Positions 1 through 9,000 of a stretch of 64,000 nt of DNA are shown one piece after another. Made by a program: the position numbers and the translations under genes. The notes beneath the pieces are model-generated. The model made no database searches and was not told the DNA's origin. It saw nothing but the letters and a program-made list of their open reading frames with translations. Position 1 is the first letter of the stretch; every line of letters begins with the position of its first letter. Origin of the DNA: Bacteroidales bacterium (GTDB lineage: Bacteria > Bacteroidota > Bacteroidia > Bacteroidales > G3-4614); assembly GCA_017521245.1 (NCBI GenBank), contig JAFXDI010000050.1:33396-97395 (forward strand), read 5' to 3'.

Positions 1-210
1 AGCTTTTATTTCAGACTTTACTCCTGAGTTTTTCTTATTTACATAGTTATAAAACTCTTTTATTCCGAACATATTTCCATGATCGGTCATTGCCATTCCT
101 CGCATATTATCGGCTATGGCCTTATCAACTAATGCCGGAACGGATGCTTGTCCGTCGAGTATTGAGTAGTGTGTATGTACGTGCAAATGCACGAAAGGTT
201 GTAACGACAT
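1..210 (-). CDS. dnaE: DNA polymerase III alpha subunit, N-terminal part (truncated by window edge)
   Basis: Only the first 70 codons are in the window; the gene runs off the left edge. The reading frame opens with ATG at 210 and encodes the start of a PHP (polymerase and histidinol phosphatase) domain. The HLHVHTHYS motif and the later MTDHGNM motif are its metal-binding signatures and are typical of replicative DnaE-type polymerases. DnaE is the catalytic subunit of chromosomal replication. The start is supported by a promoter match just upstream (-7 box at 244-251, -33 at 271-273). PHP domains also occur in PolC and PolX, but the HYSILDGQ stretch right after the His motif fits DnaE best. 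Confidence 0.9.
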   Translation of the reverse strand, partial: MSLQPFVHLHVHTHYSILDGQASVPALVDKAIADNMRGMAMTDHGNMFGIKEFYNYVNKKNSGVKSEIKA

Positions 211-243
211 ATTATTATTTTTTTGAGCGTTTAGGTTAGTTTA

Positions 244-273
244 CAAATTTAAGAAACATTAATTGGCTTTCAA
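244..273 (-). promoter_or_regulatory. dnaE promoter
   Basis: Read on the minus strand this is TTG, 19 bases, TAAATTTG, an exact match to the Bacteroidota -33/-7 consensus, lying about 35 bp upstream of the dnaE start codon. Confidence 0.65.
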
Positions 274-389
274 ATCCAAAAGCATAAAAAGTTATCAACA
301 ATTTGCGTTTTATATTTTACTATGTTATTTGCTTTTTACTATTGACTGGGTTTAGAATATTTTTTACTTTAGCAAGAAAATATTTTCGT

Positions 390-1058
390 ATGTACAAACT
401 TGTTATTTTTGATTTGGACGGCACTCTTTTAAACTCTATTGGAGACCTTGCCGAGAGTTGCAATTATGCATTGAAGATGTGCGGTTATGATACCCATCCT
501 GTTAACGCCTATAATTTTTTTGTAGGTAATGGTATTATGAAGCTTATAGAGAGGGCTCTCCCCGAAGAGGGAAGGGATGCTAAGACTTTGAGGGAGATGA
601 GAGAGTATTTTTTGTGGCACTACTCAAAGAATAATAATGTATTTACAAAACCTTACAATGGGATTGTGGAGCTATTACATAGATTAATGAGCGATGGTTG
701 CATGTTGGCTGTTGCTTCAAATAAATATCAAGAGGCTACCGAATCTATTATTAAGAGTTATTTTGGCGATATAGATTTCATAAAAGTCTTAGGACAGAGA
801 GAGGGCATTCCTATAAAACCCAACCCTTACGTTATTAATGAGATTTTGTCGTGTACAAATGTTCGTGCCGAAGAGACTATTTATGTTGGCGATTCAGGCG
901 TTGATGCTCAAACCGCCAAGAATGTTGATGGACTAACCTTTATTGGTGTCACTTGGGGATTCAGACCTCAAAAGGAACTGGAAGAGAATGGTGCCAATAT
1001 ACTCGCATCTTCGTGCGAGGATATTTGGGATATATACGCAAGCAACAAAGACTTATAA
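390..1058 (+). CDS. gph: HAD-family phosphatase, phosphoglycolate phosphatase type
   Basis: The product is 222 aa from the ATG at 390. A longer frame opens at 303 but adds a hydrophobic stretch unlike the family, and the HAD nucleophile motif DLDGT begins only seven residues after the chosen start. It belongs to haloacid dehalogenase subfamily I: motif I DLDGTLLNS with the two catalytic aspartates, a helical cap domain, motif II within VASNK, motif III Lys near KPNP, and motif IV GDSGVDAQTA. The family hydrolyses small phosphate esters such as 2-phosphoglycolate; the real substrate cannot be read from the sequence. Cytosolic. It is followed at once by a strong hairpin and diverges from dnaE. 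Confidence 0.85.
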   Translation: MYKLVIFDLDGTLLNSIGDLAESCNYALKMCGYDTHPVNAYNFFVGNGIMKLIERALPEEGRDAKTLREMREYFLWHYSKNNNVFTKPYNGIVELLHRLMSDGCMLAVASNKYQEATESIIKSYFGDIDFIKVLGQREGIPIKPNPYVINEILSCTNVRAEETIYVGDSGVDAQTAKNVDGLTFIGVTWGFRPQKELEENGANILASSCEDIWDIYASNKDL

Positions 1059-1147
1059 AAAACGACGGGCACATTCTCACGAATCTGCCCGTCTTAAATA
1101 TATAGAATAGTTTAACCAAAAAAAATTGAGGAAGTATGACTACTTTC
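1059..1147 (-). ncRNA. candidate small RNA between gph and rfbC
   Basis: A minus-strand promoter match (TTG, 19 bases, TACCTTTG at 1154-1183) is followed about 60 bases later by a GC-rich hairpin (stem 1064-1071 with 1086-1093) and a T run on the minus strand. A transcript of roughly 90 nt from about 1147 to 1059 would result. The open frame here only runs through the hairpin into sequence antisense to gph and has no family resemblance, so a non-coding product is more likely. No known RNA family is recognised. The ends are predicted from promoter and terminator spacing alone. Confidence 0.35.
1064..1093. terminator. bidirectional terminator hairpin
   Basis: An 8-bp perfect stem GACGGGCA/TGCCCGTC follows the gph stop codon by 5 bases. 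On the minus strand the stem is followed by a T-rich run, so it can also end the candidate small RNA. Confidence 0.7.
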
Positions 1148-1153
1148 AATTAC

Positions 1154-1183
1154 AAAGGTAGGACATACTATTCCTTTCGCAAT
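1154..1183 (-). promoter_or_regulatory. orphan promoter reading toward gph
   Basis: On the minus strand: TTG, 19 bases, TACCTTTG. No coding sequence lies downstream in that direction before the hairpin at 1064-1093, which is the basis of the small RNA call. Confidence 0.5.
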
Positions 1184-1342
1184 TTTTTTAGACCAATATA
1201 AATAAATCTCGTACCAAACTTTAACCTCGATAGACAACTATTATTACACAATTAACAGAGTAGCGAGTAAAATAAATTTACACTATTTTATTCTTGTCCT
1301 TACGTCTATCCAATAGTTACTATACAAATATCTCTGTTGTGG

Positions 1343-1373
1343 CAAAAGTATATATTTTTAATTAAAAAGGCAA
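1343..1373 (-). promoter_or_regulatory. second orphan minus-strand promoter
   Basis: On the minus strand: TTG, 20 bases, TACTTTTG, again an exact consensus match without a gene behind it. It could start a longer (about 280 nt) version of the candidate small RNA. The rest of 1184-1574 is very AT-rich and I see no gene in it. Confidence 0.4.
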
Positions 1374-1574
1374 CACCTTATATTAAAATATAATTTTTAT
1401 CGACCAAAAGAGTGTTTCAACAGACTAAGCAAGCTCCTGTTTTTATTTTCCAAAGTAATTATTTGCTATCTGCAATATTTTTTTTTGATAAAGAATATTG
1501 TTTTTAATAGAAATATTGTAACTTAGCAAATGTTAAACTTAAAATTATTTGATATTGATTTATTTCTACGCACT

Positions 1575-2120
1575 ATGATTTTTGAAAAAACCAATATTGA
1601 TGGGGTTTTTGTAATTACTCCTAATTTTATTGGCGATAGCAGAGGCTACTTTATTGAAAGATACCGCAAGGAATTATTCGACAAAGAGATTGGCGAGGTT
1701 GATTTTATTCAAGACAATCAATCACTATCGTCAAGAGGCGTTTTACGAGGACTACACTACCAAAAAGGAGATTTTTCTCAAGCCAAAATGGTTTGGGTGT
1801 TATCTGGCAAAGTTATTGATGTTGCCGTTGATCTAAGAAAAGAGTCTCCGACTTTTGGCAAATATGTAATGGTAGAACTTTCGGATGAAAACAAAAAGAT
1901 GGTGTTTATCCCTCGTGGTTTTGCTCACGGTTTTTTAGTGGTTTCGGAGAGTGCTACCTTTGCTTACAAGGTTGACAATATTTATGCTCCTAAAGAAGAG
2001 GTTACAATCTCATTTGATGACAAAGATTTGAATATTGAGTGGCCAATTGGGGATATGAATATCATAATGTCAGAGAAGGATAAGAATGGCATTAAGTTTA
2101 TTGATGCTGAATATTTTTAA
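1575..2120 (+). CDS. rfbC: dTDP-4-dehydrorhamnose 3,5-epimerase
   Basis: Converts dTDP-4-keto-6-deoxy-glucose to the L-rhamno epimer in dTDP-L-rhamnose synthesis for surface polysaccharide. The protein is 181 aa from the ATG at 1575, the usual RmlC length of 180-190; an in-frame ATG at 1530 adds 15 residues outside the family pattern. RmlC hallmarks in order are the GDSRGYF(I)E start, the QDN(Q)S loop, RGLHYQ with the catalytic His, and the FIPRGFAHGF cupin motif. The other rhamnose genes (rfbA, rfbB, rfbD) are not in the window. It is followed 11 bp later by a Sel1-repeat gene on the same strand, probably cotranscribed. Confidence 0.93.
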   Translation: MIFEKTNIDGVFVITPNFIGDSRGYFIERYRKELFDKEIGEVDFIQDNQSLSSRGVLRGLHYQKGDFSQAKMVWVLSGKVIDVAVDLRKESPTFGKYVMVELSDENKKMVFIPRGFAHGFLVVSESATFAYKVDNIYAPKEEVTISFDDKDLNIEWPIGDMNIIMSEKDKNGIKFIDAEYF

Positions 2121-2131
2121 AGATATTGATT

Positions 2132-2962
2132 ATGAAAAGATTTATTTTGATGTCAATTCTATTATTGACTGCGGTTTGCGGTTTTGCACAAACTTACGAG
2201 GAGGCTAAAAGTGCATTTGACAGTGGCGATTACAAAACTGCCTTAACTATTGCTCAACAACTACCTGATTGCAATAAAGCAAAGATTCTTTTAGGAGATA
2301 TGTATTTAGACGGTTTAGGTATGACTCATGCCGATTTTGCTAAAGCATTGGAGTGTTATACTGAAGCCGCAAACGCAAATAGTGCAGAGGCACAATATAT
2401 TATAGGCTCATTATACTACACTGGAAGAGGTGTTCATAAGAGCTACCCCGAAGCTGCCGCTTGGTATGAGAAATCGGCAAACAACGGCTATGCCACTGCT
2501 CAATCAGATCTTGGAGAGATGTATTATAGAGGCAAAGGTATTCCTCGTGACTACACTAAAGCCGTAAAATGGTTTGAAATGGCTGTTGAGCAAAACGATG
2601 CTAAAGCAATGTTCTTCCTTGGAGGTATGTATAACAGCAGAGGTCAAGGTGTTCAAACAAACACATTAAAGACTGCCGAGCTTTGGAGAAAAGCAGCCGC
2701 TTTAGGTTATCCAAATGCTGAGTTCTATTTAGGACAAATGTATATGATTGGCAGGGGAGGTATTACCCAAAATGCAGACTCGGCTATGATATGGATTAAC
2801 AAAGCAGCTGAAGATGGTTGCGTTGATGCTCAATTCTATTTAGGCGAGAGTGCCGCTGTCAAAGGCGACATAGAGAAGGCTAAAGAGTGGTATGGTAAAG
2901 CTGCTGAAAAAGGTCTTCAAAAGGCTCAACTTAAACTTGACGCCATTAATAACGGGCAATAA
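2132..2962 (+). CDS. exported Sel1-repeat (SLR/TPR-like) protein
   Basis: The protein is 276 aa, starting at the ATG at 2132; a TTG two codons earlier is possible. A Sec signal peptide ends near the AQ at residues 19-20. The rest is about six tandem Sel1-like repeats of roughly 36 residues, recognisable by the recurring A-x-x-x-L-G-x-M/L-Y-x-x-G-x-G-V pattern with AxxWY/F after it. Such helical solenoids act as protein-protein scaffolds, usually in the envelope; no catalytic site is visible and the partner is unknown. It ends in a convergent arrangement with the 3085-3579 lipoprotein and shares a terminator with it. Confidence 0.85.
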   Translation: MKRFILMSILLLTAVCGFAQTYEEAKSAFDSGDYKTALTIAQQLPDCNKAKILLGDMYLDGLGMTHADFAKALECYTEAANANSAEAQYIIGSLYYTGRGVHKSYPEAAAWYEKSANNGYATAQSDLGEMYYRGKGIPRDYTKAVKWFEMAVEQNDAKAMFFLGGMYNSRGQGVQTNTLKTAELWRKAAALGYPNAEFYLGQMYMIGRGGITQNADSAMIWINKAAEDGCVDAQFYLGESAAVKGDIEKAKEWYGKAAEKGLQKAQLKLDAINNGQ

Positions 2963-3023
2963 TATTGAATAAAACGGGCTTTATTAAAAGCCAAACAAAT
3001 TCAATAGCATAAAACAGATATTA

Positions 3024-3060
3024 AAAAAATACGGATTGATAGACAATCCGTATTTTTTTT
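3024..3060. terminator. shared terminator between convergent genes
   Basis: A 9-bp perfect stem TACGGATTG/CAATCCGTA with a 5-base loop, an A run before it and a run of T after it, so it can stop transcription from both sides. Confidence 0.85.
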
Positions 3061-3084
3061 GGTATTTAGATATAATCCCGGTAA

Positions 3085-3579
3085 TTACTCTTTTTCAATC
3101 TCAGTAGAAGCCGGATATACCTTATAGGTTTTCTCCGCCATATCGTTTATGTATTTTGTAAATTCTGAAAGTGTTGCAAACTCCTCTTTTACCTCTAAAC
3201 GAGCCGGAAGTTGATCTCCGTCTGATATTCCCATCCTAAGATGGATTACCGCAGGAAAATCACTCTCTGTAAATACCAAATCTTCGGGTTGGATTATTGT
3301 TGCCTTCATTCGAGGTATAAATCCCCATGGTAGACGCGTAAATATTGTATCCCATTGACCAAATCCCTTATAATCATATTTACGTTCAAGGGCAACCCTA
3401 TCAACGTATGTTATATCAACATGTAGTCCTTTTAGAGAGGTTGCATCCTCTACCATATCAAAGGCATACCATACGTCTTTCCAATTATACATATTTGATT
3501 CATCATCAGGATCTCCACACGATGTAAACGTACTCACCCCTACCACTGTCACAATTATTGCTAAAAGTAATTTTTTCAT
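3085..3579 (-). CDS. putative lipoprotein of unknown function
   Basis: The protein is 164 aa, with a short hydrophobic signal and a lipobox (FTSC) placing the lipidated Cys near residue 21, followed by an acidic GDPDDES stretch, which is common in Bacteroidota surface lipoproteins. The mature part has no family I recognise; it is mostly beta-prone with a conserved-looking WDTIFTRLPW segment. It lies 13 bp downstream of the beta-barrel gene at 3593-4240 on the same strand, so the two are probably cotranscribed envelope genes. Confidence 0.7.
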   Translation of the reverse strand: MKKLLLAIIVTVVGVSTFTSCGDPDDESNMYNWKDVWYAFDMVEDATSLKGLHVDITYVDRVALERKYDYKGFGQWDTIFTRLPWGFIPRMKATIIQPEDLVFTESDFPAVIHLRMGISDGDQLPARLEVKEEFATLSEFTKYINDMAEKTYKVYPASTEIEKE

Positions 3580-3592
3580 AGTATTTTATCCG

Positions 3593-4240
3593 TTAAAATA
3601 TATATGCTGCTGATATTTGCCAACGTTTTGCTTTTGATGAGAACTCCAACCCCATATCATCTAAGACATATTTATAGGTATAATCAAGAGGGAAGATATA
3701 GTTAAAACCTATATTCAGGTGGTCAAACAAAACTATTCCAGCCCCTACTCCTACTCCCATTGAGAGTTTTTTTGTTTGTGATTCCAGTGTTGAGGAATCA
3801 ACACCCTGTTCATCTAATGTTCCTTTTATAAAATTCTCTATATTATCTATATCTCCTAAATTAAACGAGAAATCAGGACCCGCCGACAAATAGATACCAA
3901 TCACATTCGCCAGCGAAACTTGCCACTTTAAATTCAGAGGAACATCTATAAGGTTGCGGTTATCTGAAACTCCTCCTTGTTCGTTGTCGTAGTTTACTGT
4001 TTCTCGTGCATACATTACTGCCGCATCAATATTAAAACCTAATGGCAACTTTGCATTAAGCATAGGACCGATAAAGAATCCCGCACGATTTTTAGATGAG
4101 AAGTTATCTGTAAAATCACCTTTAAACGATAGCGTTGATAGTGTTACTCCACCCTTTACCCCAAACGAAAATGTTTTTGCCGAGACAGGTAAAAAGGCTA
4201 AAATTGTTAGTAGTAGTGATATTATTATCTTCTTTTTCAT
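3593..4240 (-). CDS. outer membrane beta-barrel protein (PorT-like fold)
   Basis: The protein is 215 aa from the ATG at 4240 (MKKKIII); a frame opening four codons earlier is less likely because it breaks the basic start of the signal peptide. After the signal (ending near AK) come alternating amphipathic strands with glycine-rich turns, a GVKGGV motif in the first strand and a terminal aromatic (AAYIF), as in eight-stranded barrels of the OMP_b-brl_2 family. Members sit in the outer membrane and their substrates are generally unknown. A minus-strand TATATTTG at 4289-4296 is a likely -7 box. First gene of a two-gene operon with the lipoprotein at 3085-3579. Confidence 0.8.
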   Translation of the reverse strand: MKKKIIISLLLTILAFLPVSAKTFSFGVKGGVTLSTLSFKGDFTDNFSSKNRAGFFIGPMLNAKLPLGFNIDAAVMYARETVNYDNEQGGVSDNRNLIDVPLNLKWQVSLANVIGIYLSAGPDFSFNLGDIDNIENFIKGTLDEQGVDSSTLESQTKKLSMGVGVGAGIVLFDHLNIGFNYIFPLDYTYKYVLDDMGLEFSSKAKRWQISAAYIF

Positions 4241-4312
4241 ATTTATTGCCAAACTTTAGTATCTGTTTATTACCACGTTATTTACGTGCAAATATAAGAA
4301 ATTTAGAGAAAT

Positions 4313-4340
4313 AAAAAAAGGTTGCCATTTGACAACCTTT
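4313..4340 (-). terminator. terminator of tRNA-Met
   Basis: Read on the minus strand, AAAGGTTG pairs with CAACCTTT around an 8-base loop and is followed by seven T residues, directly after the tRNA 3' end. Confidence 0.8.
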
Positions 4341-4347
4341 CCCTCAG

Positions 4348-4421
4348 TAGCGGGAACGAGAATTGAACTCGTGACCTCCGGGTTATGAATCCGACGCTCT
4401 AACCAACTGAGCTATCCCGCC
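4348..4421 (-). tRNA. tRNA-Met (anticodon CAT)
   Basis: A 74-nt cloverleaf on the minus strand. The acceptor stem GGCGGGA pairs with TCCCGCT (one G-U), the D arm carries AGCTCAGTTGGTTAGAGC, the anticodon loop reads CAT, the T arm has GTTCAATTC, and A is the discriminator base. CCA is not encoded. With a CAT anticodon it could also be a lysidine-modified tRNA-Ile2; the lack of initiator-type features argues against tRNA-fMet. Confidence 0.9.
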
Positions 4422-4437
4422 ATCCTTTTTGCGGTTG

Positions 4438-4468
4438 CAAAGGTAGTCATTATTTTTCTCTTATGCAA
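4438..4468 (-). promoter_or_regulatory. tRNA-Met promoter
   Basis: On the minus strand: TTG, 20 bases, TACCTTTG, an exact Bacteroidota consensus promoter ending 17 bases before the tRNA. Confidence 0.8.
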
Positions 4469-4556
4469 GAGAAGATGTAAAAAACTTTTAAAAAATATGC
4501 CATTCATGACTCTACTTTAGAATCTAAATGGCACATTTAAGTTTATATCAAAGAGT

Positions 4557-5186
4557 TTAGAACGATAATCCTAATCTAAATCCTGCATTGTTTAACCCTT
4601 TTACACTATATGTCAAAACTTCTGATTTGTTTGTTGCATAGCTATAATAGAGAGCAACATGCAATCCCACTTTTTGACTTGAAGTAAAATAGATGGTTGT
4701 TCCAACTTCAGGACACACATAAAATCCCCAACTCTTATCTCGTGATGTAAATGAGTTATAGTACGATGACACTTTTGAAAATTCGGGTCCTAATTTTACT
4801 GCCAAATAGGGCTTCACTATTGCATCGGGGATAAAACGATAACGCAGTGACACACCAAATGGAAGTTGAAAAATTGAGTGTTGTTGATCGGTTGTAAGTG
4901 CCGATGTTTCGGACAACATCAGAGTTTGCCTCTCAATATATTGATTATTTGTACTATATGTCATAAAGGCTCCTATTCCCACATTGTCAGTCAGATAGTA
5001 TCCTCCGTCTAACGACATTCCCCAACCGGCTGCTTTGTCGGCAAAGTTTGTGTTTATTGGAATATTAAACTGCCAATCTATATCAAGATAACCACTATTG
5101 GTTATTTGCGCTTTTGTTGTTTGCGGAACATATAGCAATGACACTAACAGTAATGCCGATATTATTATTTTATTTATGTTTTTCAT
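4557..5186 (-). CDS. outer membrane beta-barrel protein
   Basis: The protein is 209 aa with a signal peptide cleaved after KAQ near residue 27. The mature part has repeated strand-turn-strand blocks (GGYYLTDNVGIGAFMTYST, LRYRFIPDAIVKPYLAVKLG) and ends in the aromatic LGLSF, all typical of small OmpW/OmpX-like barrels. The function is unknown and it is related only in architecture to the barrel at 3593-4240. It is separated by 22 bp from the upstream DUF4136 lipoprotein and is probably cotranscribed with it. Confidence 0.78.
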   Translation of the reverse strand: MKNINKIIISALLLVSLLYVPQTTKAQITNSGYLDIDWQFNIPINTNFADKAAGWGMSLDGGYYLTDNVGIGAFMTYSTNNQYIERQTLMLSETSALTTDQQHSIFQLPFGVSLRYRFIPDAIVKPYLAVKLGPEFSKVSSYYNSFTSRDKSWGFYVCPEVGTTIYFTSSQKVGLHVALYYSYATNKSEVLTYSVKGLNNAGFRLGLSF

Positions 5187-5208
5187 AATTGTCTGCTTTT
5201 ATATTATT

Positions 5209-5844
5209 CTACTTTTTAATATAGGGAGATTGGGTAAATGCTTGGTTTATTCCACGTTTTGCATTGTTTATATCAGAACGGGTTGAACCACTCATTGTTC
5301 CTCCTACGCACATACTCCATATTTGGTGAAGTTTCTCTTTCTCCTTATTTATCCAAATCATTTCGCCCAATAACGAACCTATATCGTAACGATATGTTAC
5401 TGCGTATGCAGGATATGGATACATTGGACCCCATCCCGGCCAATAGTTATATCCCCACCACCAATCGTACCAATAATAGGGCGAATAGTAATCGGTAAAA
5501 TAGTATGAGTTTTCAACATAACTTAATTGGATTCCTAAATCGGCACTCTCTCTGTCGGCTTTGCTCAACTGTACATATCCCCTGTCCTTCATATTATTGG
5601 CAAATGTATTTATTAATGTTTGAGCATTCTCATCATACCAATTCTCAACCTTTCCCGACAAAACCTTTATTGTATCAGATATGTAAAAGGTTGAAAACGA
5701 TGAGAAATTGACCGACTTATCGTAATCGGTGTAGGTCACAAACTCTGTTGAGAGCTCATCAAAGTCGGGATCTTTCTGACAAGAGGTGATTGTTAGAGAG
5801 AAAAACACGACCATCATCATTAGTAGGGTTGTTAATCTTTTCAT
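5209..5844 (-). CDS. DUF4136-family lipoprotein
   Basis: The protein is 211 aa, with a signal peptide and lipobox ending at Cys22 (TITSC). The DUF4136 pattern is clear: the N-terminal YTDYDKSVNFSSFSTFYI stretch, a middle region with D-L-x-I-x-L, and a very aromatic insert rich in Tyr, Trp and Gly (about residues 117-150) seen in many Bacteroidota members. The function is unknown; the family is envelope-located. First gene of an operon with the beta-barrel at 4557-5186. A TATTTTTG -7 match lies upstream at 5906-5913 on the minus strand. Confidence 0.8.
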   Translation of the reverse strand: MKRLTTLLMMMVVFFSLTITSCQKDPDFDELSTEFVTYTDYDKSVNFSSFSTFYISDTIKVLSGKVENWYDENAQTLINTFANNMKDRGYVQLSKADRESADLGIQLSYVENSYYFTDYYSPYYWYDWWWGYNYWPGWGPMYPYPAYAVTYRYDIGSLLGEMIWINKEKEKLHQIWSMCVGGTMSGSTRSDINNAKRGINQAFTQSPYIKK

Positions 5845-5993
5845 ATTGTTCTGGTTTTAATATCACAAACTAAAAACACATATCTTCATAGATTTGTTTA
5901 AGGCACAAAAATAATTAAAAATAATCTTCTCTTTTTGTTAACTAAAGAAAATATTTATTTTAAAATTGTTAATTTCCATTTTCTCCTGTAAAA

Positions 5994-6024
5994 TTGCCTT
6001 TTTGCTTTTTTTTGAGTAACTTCG
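5994..6024 (+). promoter_or_regulatory. promoter of the subtilisin gene
   Basis: TTG, 20 bases, TAACTTCG; one mismatch to the -7 consensus. It ends 19 bases before the ATG at 6044. Confidence 0.55.
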
Positions 6025-6043
6025 CCACTAAAATATAAGCACT

Positions 6044-9000
6044 ATGAAAAAACACTCCTTTTTTATAGCATTTTTGCTATTTTTATCTTCTGTTATTGTA
6101 GCCCAACCCAAAGTTGAGCAAGAACTTCAACAATTAATAATGCAACGTTGCGATGATATGATAAGCATTAATATTGTTTTCAAATCGCAAATAGACAGAA
6201 AGGGACTAAAATCAAAAACCCTGCTCATTAAAAATACTGAAATAAAAAAGGATGTTGTTATTAATGAACTTAAAAATCATTCACAAAAGTCTCAAACAAA
6301 TATTCTTGAACTTTTAAAAAGCGAAGAGAAGATAAACCGCGTGGCTAATATCAGTTGCCACTGGCTTTCTAACTCAATATGCTGCGATGCAAAGAGGGAG
6401 GTTATTGAGGCTCTTTCTTTTATTGATGAGATTGACATTATAGGATTAAACAAAGAAGTTACGCTTATTTGCGACAATTTGGAAGATGAGAGTTTGGCAG
6501 AGACTCTTGCTAATAATACAAATGCTACACCTCACGTTCTTCAGATTAATGCCGATGATGTATGGGCATTAGGTTATACCGGAAAGAATGTTGTTGTTGC
6601 CGTTCTGGACTCAGGAACAAACTTTGACCATTACGACCTAAGCGACCACCTATGGAGCGGATATGCTGATTGCGATGGTGATGGTATTGCTGACGATATT
6701 ATTCACGGATGGAACTTTGCTTCTAAAGATATTGGAGGTAATAGCAACATTAAAGATGACTTTGGACATGGCACACACTGTGCAGGTATTGTTTGTGGAG
6801 ATGGAACATCGGGAAACACAACAGGTATTGCACCTGACGCATCACTGATGACCTTAAAAATTGTAAACAGAAGTGGAGGCGGAACTCCCGAACAGATGAT
6901 TAAGGGTGTTGAGTTTGCCGTTGAGAATGGCGCTGACATATTGAGTATGTCGTTAGGTTTTAAGAATAGTCAGATTGGCGATGCTGCTAAAACATCACTT
7001 CGAAAAACATTTGAGAATGTACTTGAGGCCGGTGTTATTGTTTGTGCTGCAGCAGGTAATGACGGCAATAGTATAGGTGTCCCCAATAATATTGACATTC
7101 CGGCAAGTTGTCCTCCTCCATATATTCACGAAGACCAAATGGAGAATAGTGGCGGAATCTCGAGTATTGTTTGCGTTGGTGCTGTTTACAGCAATGACGA
7201 GTATGCATCTTTCTCTTCTCAAGGTCCATCAACATGGCAAGGCAGTGAATGGGACGACTATGCTTACAATGAAAACAATATTGGTCTTATACGCCCCGAC
7301 ATAGTTGCTCCCGGAAATATGATTTACTCGCTTAAACACGATACAAACAACAAATATAAATTTAACTCAGGCACATCGCAGGCTACTCCATGCGTTGCAG
7401 GTGTTATGGCTCTTATGTTAGAGAAAAATCCCAACTTAACGCCTGCCGAGATTTGCGAAATAATTGAGAATACAGCTGTTAAATTAGGAGACAAGAAAAA
7501 TAACCTTACTGGTTCCGGACGTATTGATGCTTTAAATGCTATTAATGGCATTGAGAGTTCTATTGAAAAACCTTTCGTTAAATTAACCGGGTTTTCTCCC
7601 ACCAAGGCAAATCAAGGCGCATTAGACATTTGTTTGACTCTTAGAAACTTTGGCAAGGGTAATAGTGGCGAGAGTACAACTACAATTCTCACAACCAACG
7701 ACAACTACGTTTCTATTAATGATGACACTAAAAGTTTGGGCATAATAAACAGCAATGAGGAGAAAGAGATTACTTTCTCATTAAATATTGATTCTGCCAC
7801 TCCTAATGGTCATAATCTGCTCTTAAAACTAACTACCACCGATGGAGAACTTGTTTGGAATGACGAACTTGTTATAAAGATTGATGCTGAGCCTAAGATT
7901 GTTTTCAACTCAAAATCCATTGAGACTATTGAGGCTGGAGAAGATGTTTGGTTTGACGTAGAGTTGATTAATAACGGAACTGTTGCTACTACCGATAAGT
8001 CTTCGGTTACACTAAGTTCTACTTCGCCATACGTTAGTTTCATTAAAAAAAGTGATGAGATTAACACTTTAAGCGTAGGAGGCAAAGAGAGTGTAAGTTT
8101 TGGCGTTAATATAGATAAATCTATTACTGACAACTCAACAGTAAATTTTGATATTTATACTACCCCTAATAACTTCAGTCAAGTTAAAGATATTATCTAT
8201 GAATTTGAAACAGAAAAGAATGACTATGGCTATTATGACGAAGGTTTCTGTGGCTGGACTACTTTTGATGCAAGTAATGACGACAGAGACCATCCATGGT
8301 GGCACTCATCAAATTATGTTAGCCATTATGTTGAAAACATAGGTGAAGTTTATTCGGGCAAAGGTTGTTTGATAAGCGAAGCATATTGTATGATAGCAAT
8401 GATTGAATATAGCGTTCCTATTGACAACTATTTAGTATCGCCAAAAATAAGAGCCACCAAAGATAGTAAATTTAAATTCAAAGTAAGAACTGACAATATT
8501 TTCTATAATGGTCAGCATTTTGGGGTTGCTATTTCAGAGACAGGAAACAACTCTGCCGACTCCTTTACCACTATTAAGGAGTGGATCATTAACGACGTAA
8601 GTGGCACAGAGTGGCAAGAATACTCTATTGATTTAAGCGAGTATGAAGGCAAGGATATTTATGTTGCTATCAGAAACTTCTTTACCGAAGAAGAGTGGAC
8701 TCTCCTTAATAACGGATATGATCTCCATCTTTTACTTGTTGATGATGCAATGTTTGAAAGTGTTATTGATGTTTCAGATAACGTTAAATACAACAATTAC
8801 AGCTACTTCTCAGTTAAGGTAAAATCTGATCCTATCCCTGCTCCCTCAAATATTGTGGCTACGGCTATTGATGAGAAGAGCATCAAACTCTCTTGGGATG
8901 CAGTTGCAAATGTTCAAAGCTACAACATATATAACAGCGATTGCGAACTTATAACTACTGTTAATGGAATAACTCAATTTACAGATACAAATCTTAGACC

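Noticed and set aside
303..389. Longer start for the HAD phosphatase at 303
   Set aside because: It adds a hydrophobic stretch absent from the family, and the conserved fold begins at the ATG at 390.
961..1149. 62-codon minus-strand open frame between gph and rfbC
   Set aside because: It runs through a strong hairpin into sequence antisense to the gph 3' end and has no family likeness; a non-coding transcript fits better.
2126..2131. TTG start for the Sel1-repeat protein
   Set aside because: An ATG two codons later gives a better signal peptide start and is the usual choice.
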